Assembly (NCBI GenBank): GCA_902785575.1
Contig: CACZZF010000012.1
Coordinates: 1 to 64,000 of the forward strand
DNA from: an uncultured Bacteroidia bacterium
Lineage (GTDB): Bacteria; Bacteroidota; Bacteroidia; Bacteroidales; UBA932
Direction of reading: 5' to 3'
DNA: 64,000 nucleotides
Part shown: positions 24,726 through 33,230 of the stretch, piece by piece
Position numbering within the stretch: the first letter of the stretch is position 1
Layout of the letters: every line of letters starts with the position of its first letter
Translations under genes and position numbers: made by a program
Notes under the pieces: generated by a model
Database searches by the model: none
Seen by the model: only the letters and a program-made list of their open reading frames with translations
Told to the model about the DNA's origin: nothing

Positions 24726-26144
24726 ATGCTAAATCTTTCCAGATTCATCTCGGTCACAACTATCGGACTTTTCCTGTCCCTTTCTCCTTGCCACGGTGAA
24801 GGAATCGTGAACAGCCTTAGATTCGGACTCAACCATCCTGACGGTCAGTACGCCTCATCCGACACGGTTATCGTGAGCGTTGAGCCCGTCAATGAATATC
24901 CCACCCCGATAGAGGTAGCGGTATTCGAAAACGGAGTGATGACCCACGTGGAGAAAATCGGGGTTGTCACCAGTCCGCGGGTCGTTTTCACTGATGTCCG
25001 GACAGGACCTGTGGCCGTAATGCTGGAATTCAGGCCAGAGGGGACTTTCCCAGAGAGGATACCGATGAACCTCGCCCCTTCCGAAGACGCGATAAGGATT
25101 GGCTATGTTATAAATGGATCGGCATTCGAGCCTGGCTTTCAACCTCCAAGAGATCTAAAGCGATACTGGAAGCGCCAAATACGGCATCTCCGTAAGAAAA
25201 ATATGATAGTGACGTCAAAACCTGTCGCCATCCGGGACAATGGGATAGAGTGCTTTGATGTTGAGGTCAGCGCCTTGGACACGGTCCCTGTCAGGGGCTA
25301 CGTGGCGAGGCCGAAAGACGCCCGGGAAGGGTCTCTGCCCATAATCATCCAACTCCACGCCGCCGGGGTATCCGGAGACTGGTGCAAGGCTAAAGCCCAG
25401 GCTGCCGCTGATTTGGCCCAAAACGGAGCCATTGCCTTTGATTTCAATGCGCACGGAATGCTGAATGATGCCGGTGACGCTTATTACAAAGCGCTTGAGG
25501 AAGGCCCTTTGAAGGACTACAGTTACCGGCCGATCACATCCAGGAATTCTTATTACTTCAGGAAAATGATCCTTCGGGCGATCAGGGCATTGGACTACAT
25601 CACTATGGATCCGGCTTGGGACGGGAAAACCATTATCTTGCTGGGAGAGAGCCAGGGCGGGGCGCAGGCGGTAGCTCTGGCCGGCCTTGATGACCGTATC
25701 ACGGATGTGGTGATCAATGTGCCGGCAATGATCGGGAACGGCGGTTACCTTTTAGGCAGGAACGACGCCTGGCCTTGGCCCATTGAATATAACGGAGCCG
25801 ATACCCCAACTTCCAAGATGATGGATGTGAACACAGACATTCTTACCCCAAAGAACGCCCGGAGAGCGAAAAAAGTGGCTCCCTACTTCGACGGAGCCAT
25901 ATTAATGAAAGGATCCAAAGCCCGTTTCCTCGTCGAGATCGGCCTCGTGGACACCACTTGTCCGCCATCAGAGATATTCTCAGGCATAAATGGAGTCGCA
26001 GGTGAGGTCAAGGTTATCAGCAGCCCTTTCCGCAACCACTGGTCAGCGTCCATTCCAGAGCCATATAAAGCTTGGTGGAACGAGAATGTCCAGGATTTCA
26101 GGCAAGATTATATCAAGAATATTATTAAATTTGTGGGACACTGA
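24726..26144 (+). CDS. Acetyl-xylan-esterase-like alpha/beta hydrolase (AXE1 family)
   Basis: 472 residues. Signal peptide to about residue 25, an N-terminal beta-sandwich of about 120 residues, then the alpha/beta-hydrolase domain. IIQLHAAGVSGDW forms the oxyanion region; the nucleophile serine is in LLGESQGGAQAV; the acid Asp is in GLVDTTCPPS; the histidine is in FRNHWS. The VDTTCPPS block and overall plan are those of the AXE1/cephalosporin-deacetylase family, which removes acetyl groups from xylan and sugars. Probably periplasmic. Followed 20 bases later by the GDPD lipoprotein gene. Confidence 0.88.
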   Translation: MLNLSRFISVTTIGLFLSLSPCHGEGIVNSLRFGLNHPDGQYASSDTVIVSVEPVNEYPTPIEVAVFENGVMTHVEKIGVVTSPRVVFTDVRTGPVAVMLEFRPEGTFPERIPMNLAPSEDAIRIGYVINGSAFEPGFQPPRDLKRYWKRQIRHLRKKNMIVTSKPVAIRDNGIECFDVEVSALDTVPVRGYVARPKDAREGSLPIIIQLHAAGVSGDWCKAKAQAAADLAQNGAIAFDFNAHGMLNDAGDAYYKALEEGPLKDYSYRPITSRNSYYFRKMILRAIRALDYITMDPAWDGKTIILLGESQGGAQAVALAGLDDRITDVVINVPAMIGNGGYLLGRNDAWPWPIEYNGADTPTSKMMDVNTDILTPKNARRAKKVAPYFDGAILMKGSKARFLVEIGLVDTTCPPSEIFSGINGVAGEVKVISSPFRNHWSASIPEPYKAWWNENVQDFRQDYIKNIIKFVGH

Positions 26145-26164
26145 AACTAATAAACACTTCTTAT

Positions 26165-26953
26165 ATGAGAAATAGCATCCGTTTGGCGGCAGTCGCCGCA
26201 GTGGTGGCACTTGTGGCCTCATGTTCCCCGAAAATCGCCGTAACCGCCCACAGGGGCTTCTGGAACTGCGAAGAGGCGGGATTCGCCGAGAATTCCATCA
26301 AGTCTCTGGAGATGGCCCAGAAAAACAATTTTTGGGGTAGCGAATTCGATGTCCACATCACCTCTGACCTGGTACTTGTAGTCCACCACGACAGGGACAT
26401 CCAAGGCAAGAGCATTCACACTCATGACTATGCTGATTTCAAGGATTACCGTCTTAAGAACGGTGAGAAACTCCCTACCCTCGATGAGTACCTGACCCAG
26501 GGCGAGAAGGGAGGCACTGTACTTGTGTTCGAGCTCAAGCAGCAGTACGACAAAGCTCACGAGGATTATATGGTCGACAAAAGCATCGAGGCTCTCAAGA
26601 GGCATGGCCTGTTCGATCCCAAGAAGGTGATATTCATATCGTTCAGCCGCAACATTTGCGAGAGGATAGCCGCCCTATGTCCCGGCTTCACCAACCAGTA
26701 CCTAAGCGGTGACATGTCTCCCGAAGAGGTCTTTGCCAAGGGCATCAACGGCATTGATTACCACTACAATGTCTTCCGCAAGAACCCCGGTTGGATTGAG
26801 CAGGCCCACAAGAACAAGATGAGCGTCAATGTCTGGACAGTCGACAAGGAAGAGGACATCAAAGAAATGATCGGCATAGGAGTCGACTGCATCACAACCA
26901 ACGAGCCTCTGCGTGTCAGGCAGATTCTCGGTGGAAAAGAGAGGAAATATTAG
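26165..26953 (+). CDS. Glycerophosphodiester phosphodiesterase lipoprotein
   Basis: 262 residues. Lipoprotein signal with the anchor cysteine at 20 (VVALVASC). GDPD domain: TAHRGFWNCEEAGFAENS with the catalytic histidine, SEFDVHITSDLVLVVHHDRD with metal-binding acidic residues and the second histidine, VLVFELKQQ, and near the end VNVWTVDKEEDIKEMI and DCITTNEP. The enzyme releases glycerol-3-phosphate from glycerophosphodiesters in the periplasm. It ends 2 bases from the convergent lipoprotein stop, with no terminator hairpin between them. Confidence 0.93.
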   Translation: MRNSIRLAAVAAVVALVASCSPKIAVTAHRGFWNCEEAGFAENSIKSLEMAQKNNFWGSEFDVHITSDLVLVVHHDRDIQGKSIHTHDYADFKDYRLKNGEKLPTLDEYLTQGEKGGTVLVFELKQQYDKAHEDYMVDKSIEALKRHGLFDPKKVIFISFSRNICERIAALCPGFTNQYLSGDMSPEEVFAKGINGIDYHYNVFRKNPGWIEQAHKNKMSVNVWTVDKEEDIKEMIGIGVDCITTNEPLRVRQILGGKERKY

Positions 26954-26955
26954 GA

Positions 26956-28359
26956 CTAATTGTTTGTTCGCTTTACAGGAATAGCGATCCAACCAGTCTT
27001 CAGGTAGCCGAATCCGTAATGGACGGTTCCCTTTACGAACAATTTGAAATCCTGGGTAAGAACCCTGCCGTTGTTGAAATACGTCAGGTAACCGAAGCGG
27101 TTTGCAGGAATCTCTACCGTCCTGGAAGGACGTAACGGATCAGGGACCAGGAAACACTTGCCGTCAGCCGACTTAGTGGCTTTCGCCGGATCGATCTGGG
27201 AGATATACATTCCGGATAAAATGGCTTGCCGTTTGCCAGAGATCTCGCACTGGACATCGTCAGTGGCGAGAACTACTTCAAAGCCATAGACATTGGGATC
27301 ACTACCCAGACGGACGCCATAGTAGCCCCAATAATTAGGGTAGTCCTCAAACGTGCGGCCTCGCCAATCCACAGGCGCGAGCAGGTCAGCGATACTGATG
27401 TATGACCCCTTCTCGCCAAAATCAACACCGTCAATCAGGCTCTCGGAAGAGACGGTGGCTATCTCAACGGGTCGCTTGATATCCGCCTTGAAGTGGTTCT
27501 GTCCATCGAAAGTGACTCCAATCGCACTTCCTGAATCCATAAGGGCATCGGCTTTCAGCAAGACATACATCCCACCGGTATTCATCAAAGCGTCAGCTAC
27601 CGAACCCCGGACATAACCGAATGTGTTGCCTCTAGAAGTGTTACTGATGTAAGCGACCATTTGCTCGTCACTATCATTTATCGCGGCATATAGCCGTATG
27701 CCATCAGTGATGCTGAAACTGACGTTATTGTCTCCTATCTTGGTAATATTCAATATTTCCTCGCAGAAGAAAAACTTGACGCTCTTGACGCCATCTAAAG
27801 GAATCGTAAACAGATCCGTCAGATTCACGGCTATCTCGGAGCCGGTCCCTTCCGGGCTGAACGCGATGGCCGCTCCGCCAAGACTCACAGGCACGGAAGG
27901 GTCAACAGGATCGCTTTCATCCTCACTATCAGGTATTTCATCATCTTCTTCGGGAATCTCCTCTCCTTCAACAGGAGCATCATCTCCTTCAATAGGAGTC
28001 TCCTCGTCGCCAGCGGGAGTCTCATCTTCTCCATCGGGAATCTCCTCTCCTTCAACAGGTGTCTCTTCTTCAACAGGTGTCTCATCATCGCCAACGGGAG
28101 TCTCATCGTCGCCGACTGGAGTCTCATCGTCGCCAGCTGGGGTCTCATCGTTGTCTGCGGGAGGGGTTTCCTCATCCTGAGAAGGTGGAGTCTCCTCCTC
28201 CGCGGGAGGGACTTCCGCCCTGACCGGTTCGGGCGTGACGGAGATTTCCTCCTCCTGTTCGATGGGAGGCTCAACAACGCCATCATCGCAGCCAGCGATC
28301 AAGGCGAATGATAACAAAAGAGCCAGAATGCCCTTAACGGAAATGAACGGACTTCTCAA
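26956..28359 (-). CDS. Lipoprotein with acidic DDETPVG tandem repeat
   Basis: 467 residues. Lipobox cysteine at about 24 (LLSFALIAGC). Residues about 35-150 are a highly acidic, Pro/Thr-rich linker of degenerate repeats of the type D-D-E-T-P-V-G and E-E-I-P, encoded by 21-bp tandem units at 28090-28152. The remaining ~310 residues are a beta-rich region with no motif I recognise (NYWGYYGVRLGSDPNVYGF is a landmark). The linker should hold the C-terminal domain away from the membrane. Last gene of the operon led by the minus-strand GH78 gene; a sugar-binding or surface glycan-binding role is guessed from context only. Confidence 0.75.
   Translation of the reverse strand: MRSPFISVKGILALLLSFALIAGCDDGVVEPPIEQEEEISVTPEPVRAEVPPAEEETPPSQDEETPPADNDETPAGDDETPVGDDETPVGDDETPVEEETPVEGEEIPDGEDETPAGDEETPIEGDDAPVEGEEIPEEDDEIPDSEDESDPVDPSVPVSLGGAAIAFSPEGTGSEIAVNLTDLFTIPLDGVKSVKFFFCEEILNITKIGDNNVSFSITDGIRLYAAINDSDEQMVAYISNTSRGNTFGYVRGSVADALMNTGGMYVLLKADALMDSGSAIGVTFDGQNHFKADIKRPVEIATVSSESLIDGVDFGEKGSYISIADLLAPVDWRGRTFEDYPNYWGYYGVRLGSDPNVYGFEVVLATDDVQCEISGKRQAILSGMYISQIDPAKATKSADGKCFLVPDPLRPSRTVEIPANRFGYLTYFNNGRVLTQDFKLFVKGTVHYGFGYLKTGWIAIPVKRTNN
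28090..28152. repeat. 21-bp coding tandem repeat
   Basis: Three consecutive, slightly diverged 21-bp units (28090-28110, 28111-28131, 28132-28152) encoding DDETPVG-like heptads. Looser copies extend to about 27950. Copy number could vary between strains. Confidence 0.75.
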
Positions 28360-28371
28360 AGCGATTTGATC

Positions 28372-29094
28372 TTATAATTCCTTGATCTTAATATTCTTGA
28401 ACCAGACCTCGTCACCGTGGTCCTGAAGGAGAATGTAACCTTCCTCGTAGTTGCCGAAGTTAGGCCAATCTTTGTACTTGCTGTAGGCCACAAGAGCGTT
28501 CCACTCCTGATTATTCCTTTCATATTCAAGGAGTTTCACACCATTGAGCCAATGCTCCACATGAGACCCGTTGACAATCACTGTAGCGGTGTTCCAAGTC
28601 GTGATGTCGAAGGGCTTGTCTTCCGGAGCGGGGATCAAGTCATACAAGGAGCCTAGTGTCCTGTTGCCTTTCACGCCTAACTTGGCGTCCGGGTGCCTCA
28701 GGTCATCAAGAATCTGGAACTCACAGCCGATAGCGGAGCCCGCACCCTTATTAAGGGTCGGATCCACGAAATACTTGATACCGCTGTTCGCACCCTCAGT
28801 GATCTTGAAGTCCACCTTCAGAATGAAGTTCTTGTAAAGCCTCGTGGTGATGATATCGCCGCCGTTTGTGGACTCGCCTCCGTTCCCTTTGAGAACTTTC
28901 AAGACCCCCTTTTCAATAACCCATCCCTTGGCAGGGAAATCATCGAGCTTGGCTCCCCGCCAGCCTTCAGTGGTCTTACCGTCCCAAAGGAGCTTCCAAC
29001 CATCAGCTTTCTCTTTGGAAGTCAATGTGTTATCCTGGGCGCAGGCGCTGACGCAAAGCGCCAGGGCAGCCAAAGCTAAAACAATCTTTCTCAT
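28372..29094 (-). CDS. DUF1080 protein (3-keto-disaccharide hydrolase family)
   Basis: 240 residues with a signal peptide ([20 protein letters not shown]). The DUF1080/LamG-like beta-sandwich shows [17 protein letters not shown] at its start, [31 protein letters not shown] (shown here as a landmark for the N-S-G-I motif), and a C-terminal [17 protein letters not shown]. Members of this family hydrolyse or eliminate 3-keto glycosides. The Gfo/Idh/MocA oxidoreductase 12 bases upstream would make the 3-keto substrate, so the pair forms a two-step module. Likely periplasmic, possibly a lipoprotein through Cys18. Confidence 0.9.
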   Translation of the reverse strand: MRKIVLALAALALCVSACAQDNTLTSKEKADGWKLLWDGKTTEGWRGAKLDDFPAKGWVIEKGVLKVLKGNGGESTNGGDIITTRLYKNFILKVDFKITEGANSGIKYFVDPTLNKGAGSAIGCEFQILDDLRHPDAKLGVKGNRTLGSLYDLIPAPEDKPFDITTWNTATVIVNGSHVEHWLNGVKLLEYERNNQEWNALVAYSKYKDWPNFGNYEEGYILLQDHGDEVWFKNIKIKEL

Positions 29095-29106
29095 AGTCGT
29101 GGAATA

Positions 29107-30540
29107 TTACATCGTATAGAACTCCTCCCAACCCCTACGAGGCGGCAAGCCTACCAGCATGGCATTGGCGAAGTCATTGTTGGTGAACTGCTTAGTCCTA
29201 GGATCGAAGTAGAGCTTGGCATTCAGTCTCTGGGCAATCACACCGAGGCAGAATACCTCGGAGAGAACTCCGTTGATCTCGAACGGAGACCTTGTCTTCT
29301 CGATGCCCTGGCAAGCGAGAAGGAAGTTCTCGAAGTGGTTGGACGGGCTCTCGGGAGTCGGAGGAAGTTTGCCGGCCAAATCCTTGGCGGCCTCCTCAGG
29401 GATGATGGAGAGCTCGGAACCGTGGCTTCCTCCCTTGAAAATCAAGTCCTTGGAATAGATGATCTTTCCGGGAGAGATCTTAGCGACGGGACCGACATTC
29501 TGGCCTGAGGCAGGCACATTTGCGGTAGCGACTCCTCCGCCATAGCCCTCCGGAAGCGGCGGCAGGTTATCCAGTCCGTCGTACCATGTCACGTCCACGG
29601 GCGGCATGCCATTCCTTTGCGGGAAACGGAAGAGGATTGTAGACGAATACGGGTAGAAGTAATCATTGTGCCCGTTCTCGTAGAGCATGCTGACCTCGTA
29701 AGGTAGTCCGAGCTCAAGGAACTCATGTACAGTGTCGAGGATATGCGCTCCCCAGTCTCCGAGGCAGCCCATACCGAAGTCATACCAGCACCTCCAGTCG
29801 CCCTGGTGATATTTCTCGTTAAAATCATGATAAGGAGTCACGCCAAGCCAGGTATCCCAATCCATGCCCCTGGGGATGGACTGCTGGGCAGGCATTTTGT
29901 ACATCCTTTTAGCGTCGAAGCTGTGCCAGCGGCGGGAATTGTTCATGTGCGCGGTGACCGCGGTGACATCCTTTATGATACCGGCGTCCATCCAGGCCTT
30001 GAACTGGAAGTAGTTCCCCTCGGAATGGCCCTGGTTTCCGACCTGAGTGGCGAGATTGGGATGCCTTCGGGCGGAAGCCATCATCAACTCAGCCTCATGG
30101 AAGGTGCGGCACATCGGTTTCTCAAGATAGATATGCTTCCCCTGATTGAGAGCGAGCATAGCGATCGGGAAGTGGGAATGGTCCGGAATAGCGGCGGCGA
30201 CAGCATCGAATTCGTTCCCGCACTTGTCAAACATCTGGCGATAATCACGGAACCTCTTGGCCTTCGGATACATAGCGAGTACCTTCTTGCACTGGGGCCC
30301 GTCTATGTCCACATCGCAAAGGGCGACGACATCAATCATTCCGGTGTTGGTGAAATCATTGATTATCTGCTCACCGCGGTTGCCTATACCGACAAACGCT
30401 ATCTTTACCTTATCGCCCTTAGGCTTGGCAGCGGCCATGCCGCCAACGAAACTCTCCTTGCCAAGAATCTCTCCAGGCGTGAGCGCCATGCCGGCCGAAG
30501 CCACAGCCATGGACTTGAGGAAATCTCTTCTGTTAAGCAT
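29107..30540 (-). CDS. Gfo/Idh/MocA-family oxidoreductase, exported
   Basis: 477 residues. Tat-type leader with NRRDFLKSMAVASAGMA. N-terminal NAD(P)-binding Rossmann domain: VKIAFVGIGNRGEQIIND, then ALCDVD, AAIPDHSHFPIAMLAL, and the EKP motif in IYLEKPMCRTFHEAELM. The C-terminal alpha/beta domain includes GCLGDWGAHILDTVHEF. Enzymes of this plan oxidise sugars or glycosides, including at C3. Encoded between the GH78 gene (49 bases upstream) and the DUF1080 gene (12 bases downstream). The exported location with a bound cofactor agrees with similar Bacteroidota proteins. Confidence 0.92.
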   Translation of the reverse strand: MLNRRDFLKSMAVASAGMALTPGEILGKESFVGGMAAAKPKGDKVKIAFVGIGNRGEQIINDFTNTGMIDVVALCDVDIDGPQCKKVLAMYPKAKRFRDYRQMFDKCGNEFDAVAAAIPDHSHFPIAMLALNQGKHIYLEKPMCRTFHEAELMMASARRHPNLATQVGNQGHSEGNYFQFKAWMDAGIIKDVTAVTAHMNNSRRWHSFDAKRMYKMPAQQSIPRGMDWDTWLGVTPYHDFNEKYHQGDWRCWYDFGMGCLGDWGAHILDTVHEFLELGLPYEVSMLYENGHNDYFYPYSSTILFRFPQRNGMPPVDVTWYDGLDNLPPLPEGYGGGVATANVPASGQNVGPVAKISPGKIIYSKDLIFKGGSHGSELSIIPEEAAKDLAGKLPPTPESPSNHFENFLLACQGIEKTRSPFEINGVLSEVFCLGVIAQRLNAKLYFDPRTKQFTNNDFANAMLVGLPPRRGWEEFYTM

Positions 30541-30589
30541 ATCTTAGTATTATTGTTGTTACTGAAAGATTTCGTTAAATATACAAAAA

Positions 30590-33154
30590 TTATAATTCTA
30601 TGTCATACTTGCCGCAAGAATATTCTTTCCCGGCGACTGTGGCCGTGACGCCGACAGGTAGCTCGAAATGAAGTTTACGGCCATTCCGGTAAACATTAAT
30701 ATCGCCATAAGGGGTTCTCTGACTCACCTTGACGCTTTCCAAACCTTCAGGAATCTGAGGAGCGATCCTCATGTGTCTGTAGCCCGGGGCGTCCGGTATT
30801 ATACCACCGAGCGCCTGATAGAACCAACTTCCGATGCCGTTGAAACAATTGTGAAGGCGGCTACGCCTCGCGTTCCAATGCTCCCAGGTTCCGGTCGCTC
30901 CGTTATCCAGCATGTGAAGATAACCGGGGTAGCCGTGCTTCTTGAGCATCCCGTACATAAAGTCGCACTCCCCTGCCAAGGTCGCCCACTCCGTGATCAC
31001 AGGAATGCCGACAAGGCCGGTCTTGAGATAGCCGTCATATTCAGTAGCCGTGCGCTCCAACAGCTTGTCTCTCACTTGTTTCCGAAGATTATCAGGAACT
31101 ATTCCCACAAGCATAGGATAAGCCATGTCAATCTGCGAGCCGCTGGCGTAAGTGGAGCTTTCCGGATGGAAAAGCTTATCATTGATGACTTTGGAGAGTG
31201 CGGCGTACCTGGCTTGGAACTCAGCCGCATCCGACTCTTTTCCAAGCAAACGGGCTATTTGGACAAGATCAAGATAAACCTGGCAAAGGGAGCAATTGTT
31301 GACTAGGTCGACAGACTCGGGATCCCGGACATCAACTCCGTCCGGAGCGGCCCAATCGCCTAAAAACCAGTGCCTGTATTCAGTCTCAGGCCACTCCTTC
31401 AAAAGACCGTCCACAGTGTAGGCGTCGACATAATCAAGCCAATGCCTCATAGTGGGATAACACCTCTCTATCAACCGTTTATCGCCATAACTCATATATG
31501 TCCGCCAGGGCGCCTGGACTATGAAACCGCACCAATACGGGCCACCTCCAGCCCTCCAAGGGGTCGGGGCTGTGTGAGGAAGACCTCCGTCCTCCCTTAT
31601 GACATCATTCCACGCCTGAAGCCAGTTGGCATATAGAGGAGCCACATCGTACATTATCTGTAGCGAGAGAGTCGAGGCGTTTCCATCCCCACCGTAGCCG
31701 AGCCTCTCCAGATTGGCGCAGTCCACCATATATCCGTCGAAAGCGAGATTCTCCATGGTGTATCTCACCATGTCATGGATCATGTTCAACTCATCGTCGG
31801 AGGACTTGAAAGAAGAGGTGGGCTTGAAATCGGTCCTCATCCGCAAAGCCATGATATCCTCGAGTTTAGGTGCCTCGGGAATACTGTCAAGGATGACATA
31901 CCGGAAAACATGATGGTTGAACCTGTTCAGGAACCTGTCTCCATCAGGATTGCCTGAAGAAATATATTCATTCCGGCTTACAGGCTTGAAGGTACCGTCA
32001 GTCTCCTGGAAATCCGCGAAAGAAGCCGTCGATTGGTGCCCTTCAGGGAGCTGAGGCAACTTTATGTCAAGAAGGCCGTTAACAATACGGCCGAAATCCA
32101 CGACCCAGCTGCCTTCACCATTTGGCTTTATGCTTTTCGCGGCAAGTACCTCATGGACCACACAAGGCTCGCACATCTGTTGCGTGGCCATGATCCCTTC
32201 GATTTTCACGACATCCACCGGAGCCCATACTAATTGGTCAAGCGATTGGCTGTCAAGAGATTCCGGAGCGACAGAAGCGTCTATAGACTCGCCACCGAAA
32301 CCACCGTAACGCCAATTGGTGAGGTCTCGGTAACCGCTCCAAGCGCCCTTCCACGACGCGTCCGTACACAAGATGGGAGCCACCCCTGAAGGGGTCACAG
32401 CATCCAGTTCCGCCTTCACAAGAGGCCCGTCATATGCCGGTTTGAATACCTTGTACCACCCGGTGCCTGCCCAAAGGACTATCTCGTTACCTCCTTTCTT
32501 GAGCAAGGAAGTCACATCATAAGCCATTATGAGGGACCTCTTGTCCAACTGGGACACAGCCGGAGACAAAACCGCCTCAGAAACCTTTTTCCCGTTGATA
32601 TATGTCTCGTGGTAACCTAACGAGTTGACATAGAGAATCGCCATCGAGGGCAGGCTTTCCACTTCGAAACTCTTCCTCAGCAATGAAGCGCGTAAATCCC
32701 CGGGAACGGCCCCGATATAATCACCACGCATGGCATCATCGCCGATTATGCCGATTCCGAAGCGCCGAGGCTCGCTCCACCTTGAGACCTTCTTGTCTGA
32801 TTTCCAAACTCTTACCCTCCACCAGCACTGTTGCCTGGACACCAAGGGCTTTCCTGAATATGGTACCATGACTTGATCAGCCGAGGCCTCTTTACCTGAT
32901 GACCATAGATCCGGTTCACCTGATTTGAGCGAAGATAACGACCCCGCGACCTGTATCTCATAGTAGACCTGCTCCATAGGTTTCGCTGAGCGGATCTTCC
33001 AGCTGAAATGGGGTGAGGCCGAATCTATGCCAAGCGGCTCAGCCATGCCCTCGCACTTAAGGTCATATACCTCAATAGAAGGACGACAAGAGATGAAGGC
33101 GACACTGAAGGACATAATCAGTGAGATAAGAATGATTTGTTTTAAAGTGGACAT
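30590..33154 (-). CDS. Alpha-L-rhamnosidase, GH78 (copy A)
   Basis: 854 residues. Lipoprotein signal, anchor cysteine at 23 (VAFISC). The N-terminal beta domains start VYDLKCEGMAEPLGID; a GH78 CBM67-like domain follows (ILYVNSLGYHETYINGKKV), then the (alpha/alpha)6 barrel. The general acid is probably E483 in NLERLGYGGDGNAS, with the base glutamate in GATGTWEHWNA. It cleaves terminal alpha-L-rhamnose from plant glycans or glycosides. It leads an operon with the oxidoreductase, DUF1080 protein and lipoprotein, and is divergent from a close paralogue at 33231. Confidence 0.95.
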   Translation of the reverse strand: MSTLKQIILISLIMSFSVAFISCRPSIEVYDLKCEGMAEPLGIDSASPHFSWKIRSAKPMEQVYYEIQVAGSLSSLKSGEPDLWSSGKEASADQVMVPYSGKPLVSRQQCWWRVRVWKSDKKVSRWSEPRRFGIGIIGDDAMRGDYIGAVPGDLRASLLRKSFEVESLPSMAILYVNSLGYHETYINGKKVSEAVLSPAVSQLDKRSLIMAYDVTSLLKKGGNEIVLWAGTGWYKVFKPAYDGPLVKAELDAVTPSGVAPILCTDASWKGAWSGYRDLTNWRYGGFGGESIDASVAPESLDSQSLDQLVWAPVDVVKIEGIMATQQMCEPCVVHEVLAAKSIKPNGEGSWVVDFGRIVNGLLDIKLPQLPEGHQSTASFADFQETDGTFKPVSRNEYISSGNPDGDRFLNRFNHHVFRYVILDSIPEAPKLEDIMALRMRTDFKPTSSFKSSDDELNMIHDMVRYTMENLAFDGYMVDCANLERLGYGGDGNASTLSLQIMYDVAPLYANWLQAWNDVIREDGGLPHTAPTPWRAGGGPYWCGFIVQAPWRTYMSYGDKRLIERCYPTMRHWLDYVDAYTVDGLLKEWPETEYRHWFLGDWAAPDGVDVRDPESVDLVNNCSLCQVYLDLVQIARLLGKESDAAEFQARYAALSKVINDKLFHPESSTYASGSQIDMAYPMLVGIVPDNLRKQVRDKLLERTATEYDGYLKTGLVGIPVITEWATLAGECDFMYGMLKKHGYPGYLHMLDNGATGTWEHWNARRSRLHNCFNGIGSWFYQALGGIIPDAPGYRHMRIAPQIPEGLESVKVSQRTPYGDINVYRNGRKLHFELPVGVTATVAGKEYSCGKYDIEL

Positions 33155-33170
33155 ATTCCAAATGCCGTTA

Positions 33171-33188
33171 TATCACCAAAGTGTGATA
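33171..33188. promoter_or_regulatory. Operator-like palindrome between the GH78 genes
   Basis: TATCAC-CAAAGT-GTGATA, a perfect 6+6 inverted repeat in the 76-base region shared by the divergent rhamnosidase genes. Well placed for a regulator controlling both. Confidence 0.4.
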
Positions 33189-33217
33189 GGTAAACAAACA
33201 AATTTATGAATTTTTAA

Positions 33218-33225
33218 TAATTTTG
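33218..33225 (+). promoter_or_regulatory. Promoter -7 box for GH78 copy B
   Basis: TAATTTTG ends only 5 bases before the ATG at 33231, so transcription would begin at or next to the start codon (leaderless). No clear -33 TTTG. Confidence 0.45.
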
Positions 33226-33230
33226 TAAAT

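Noticed and set aside
28090..28152. Tandem repeats as a CRISPR array
   Set aside because: Units are 21 bp, adjacent with no spacers, and keep the reading frame of the lipoprotein.
29725..30648. 307-codon open frame antisense to the Gfo/Idh/MocA gene
   Set aside because: Mirror frame of a clearly conserved oxidoreductase; no motif and no promoter.
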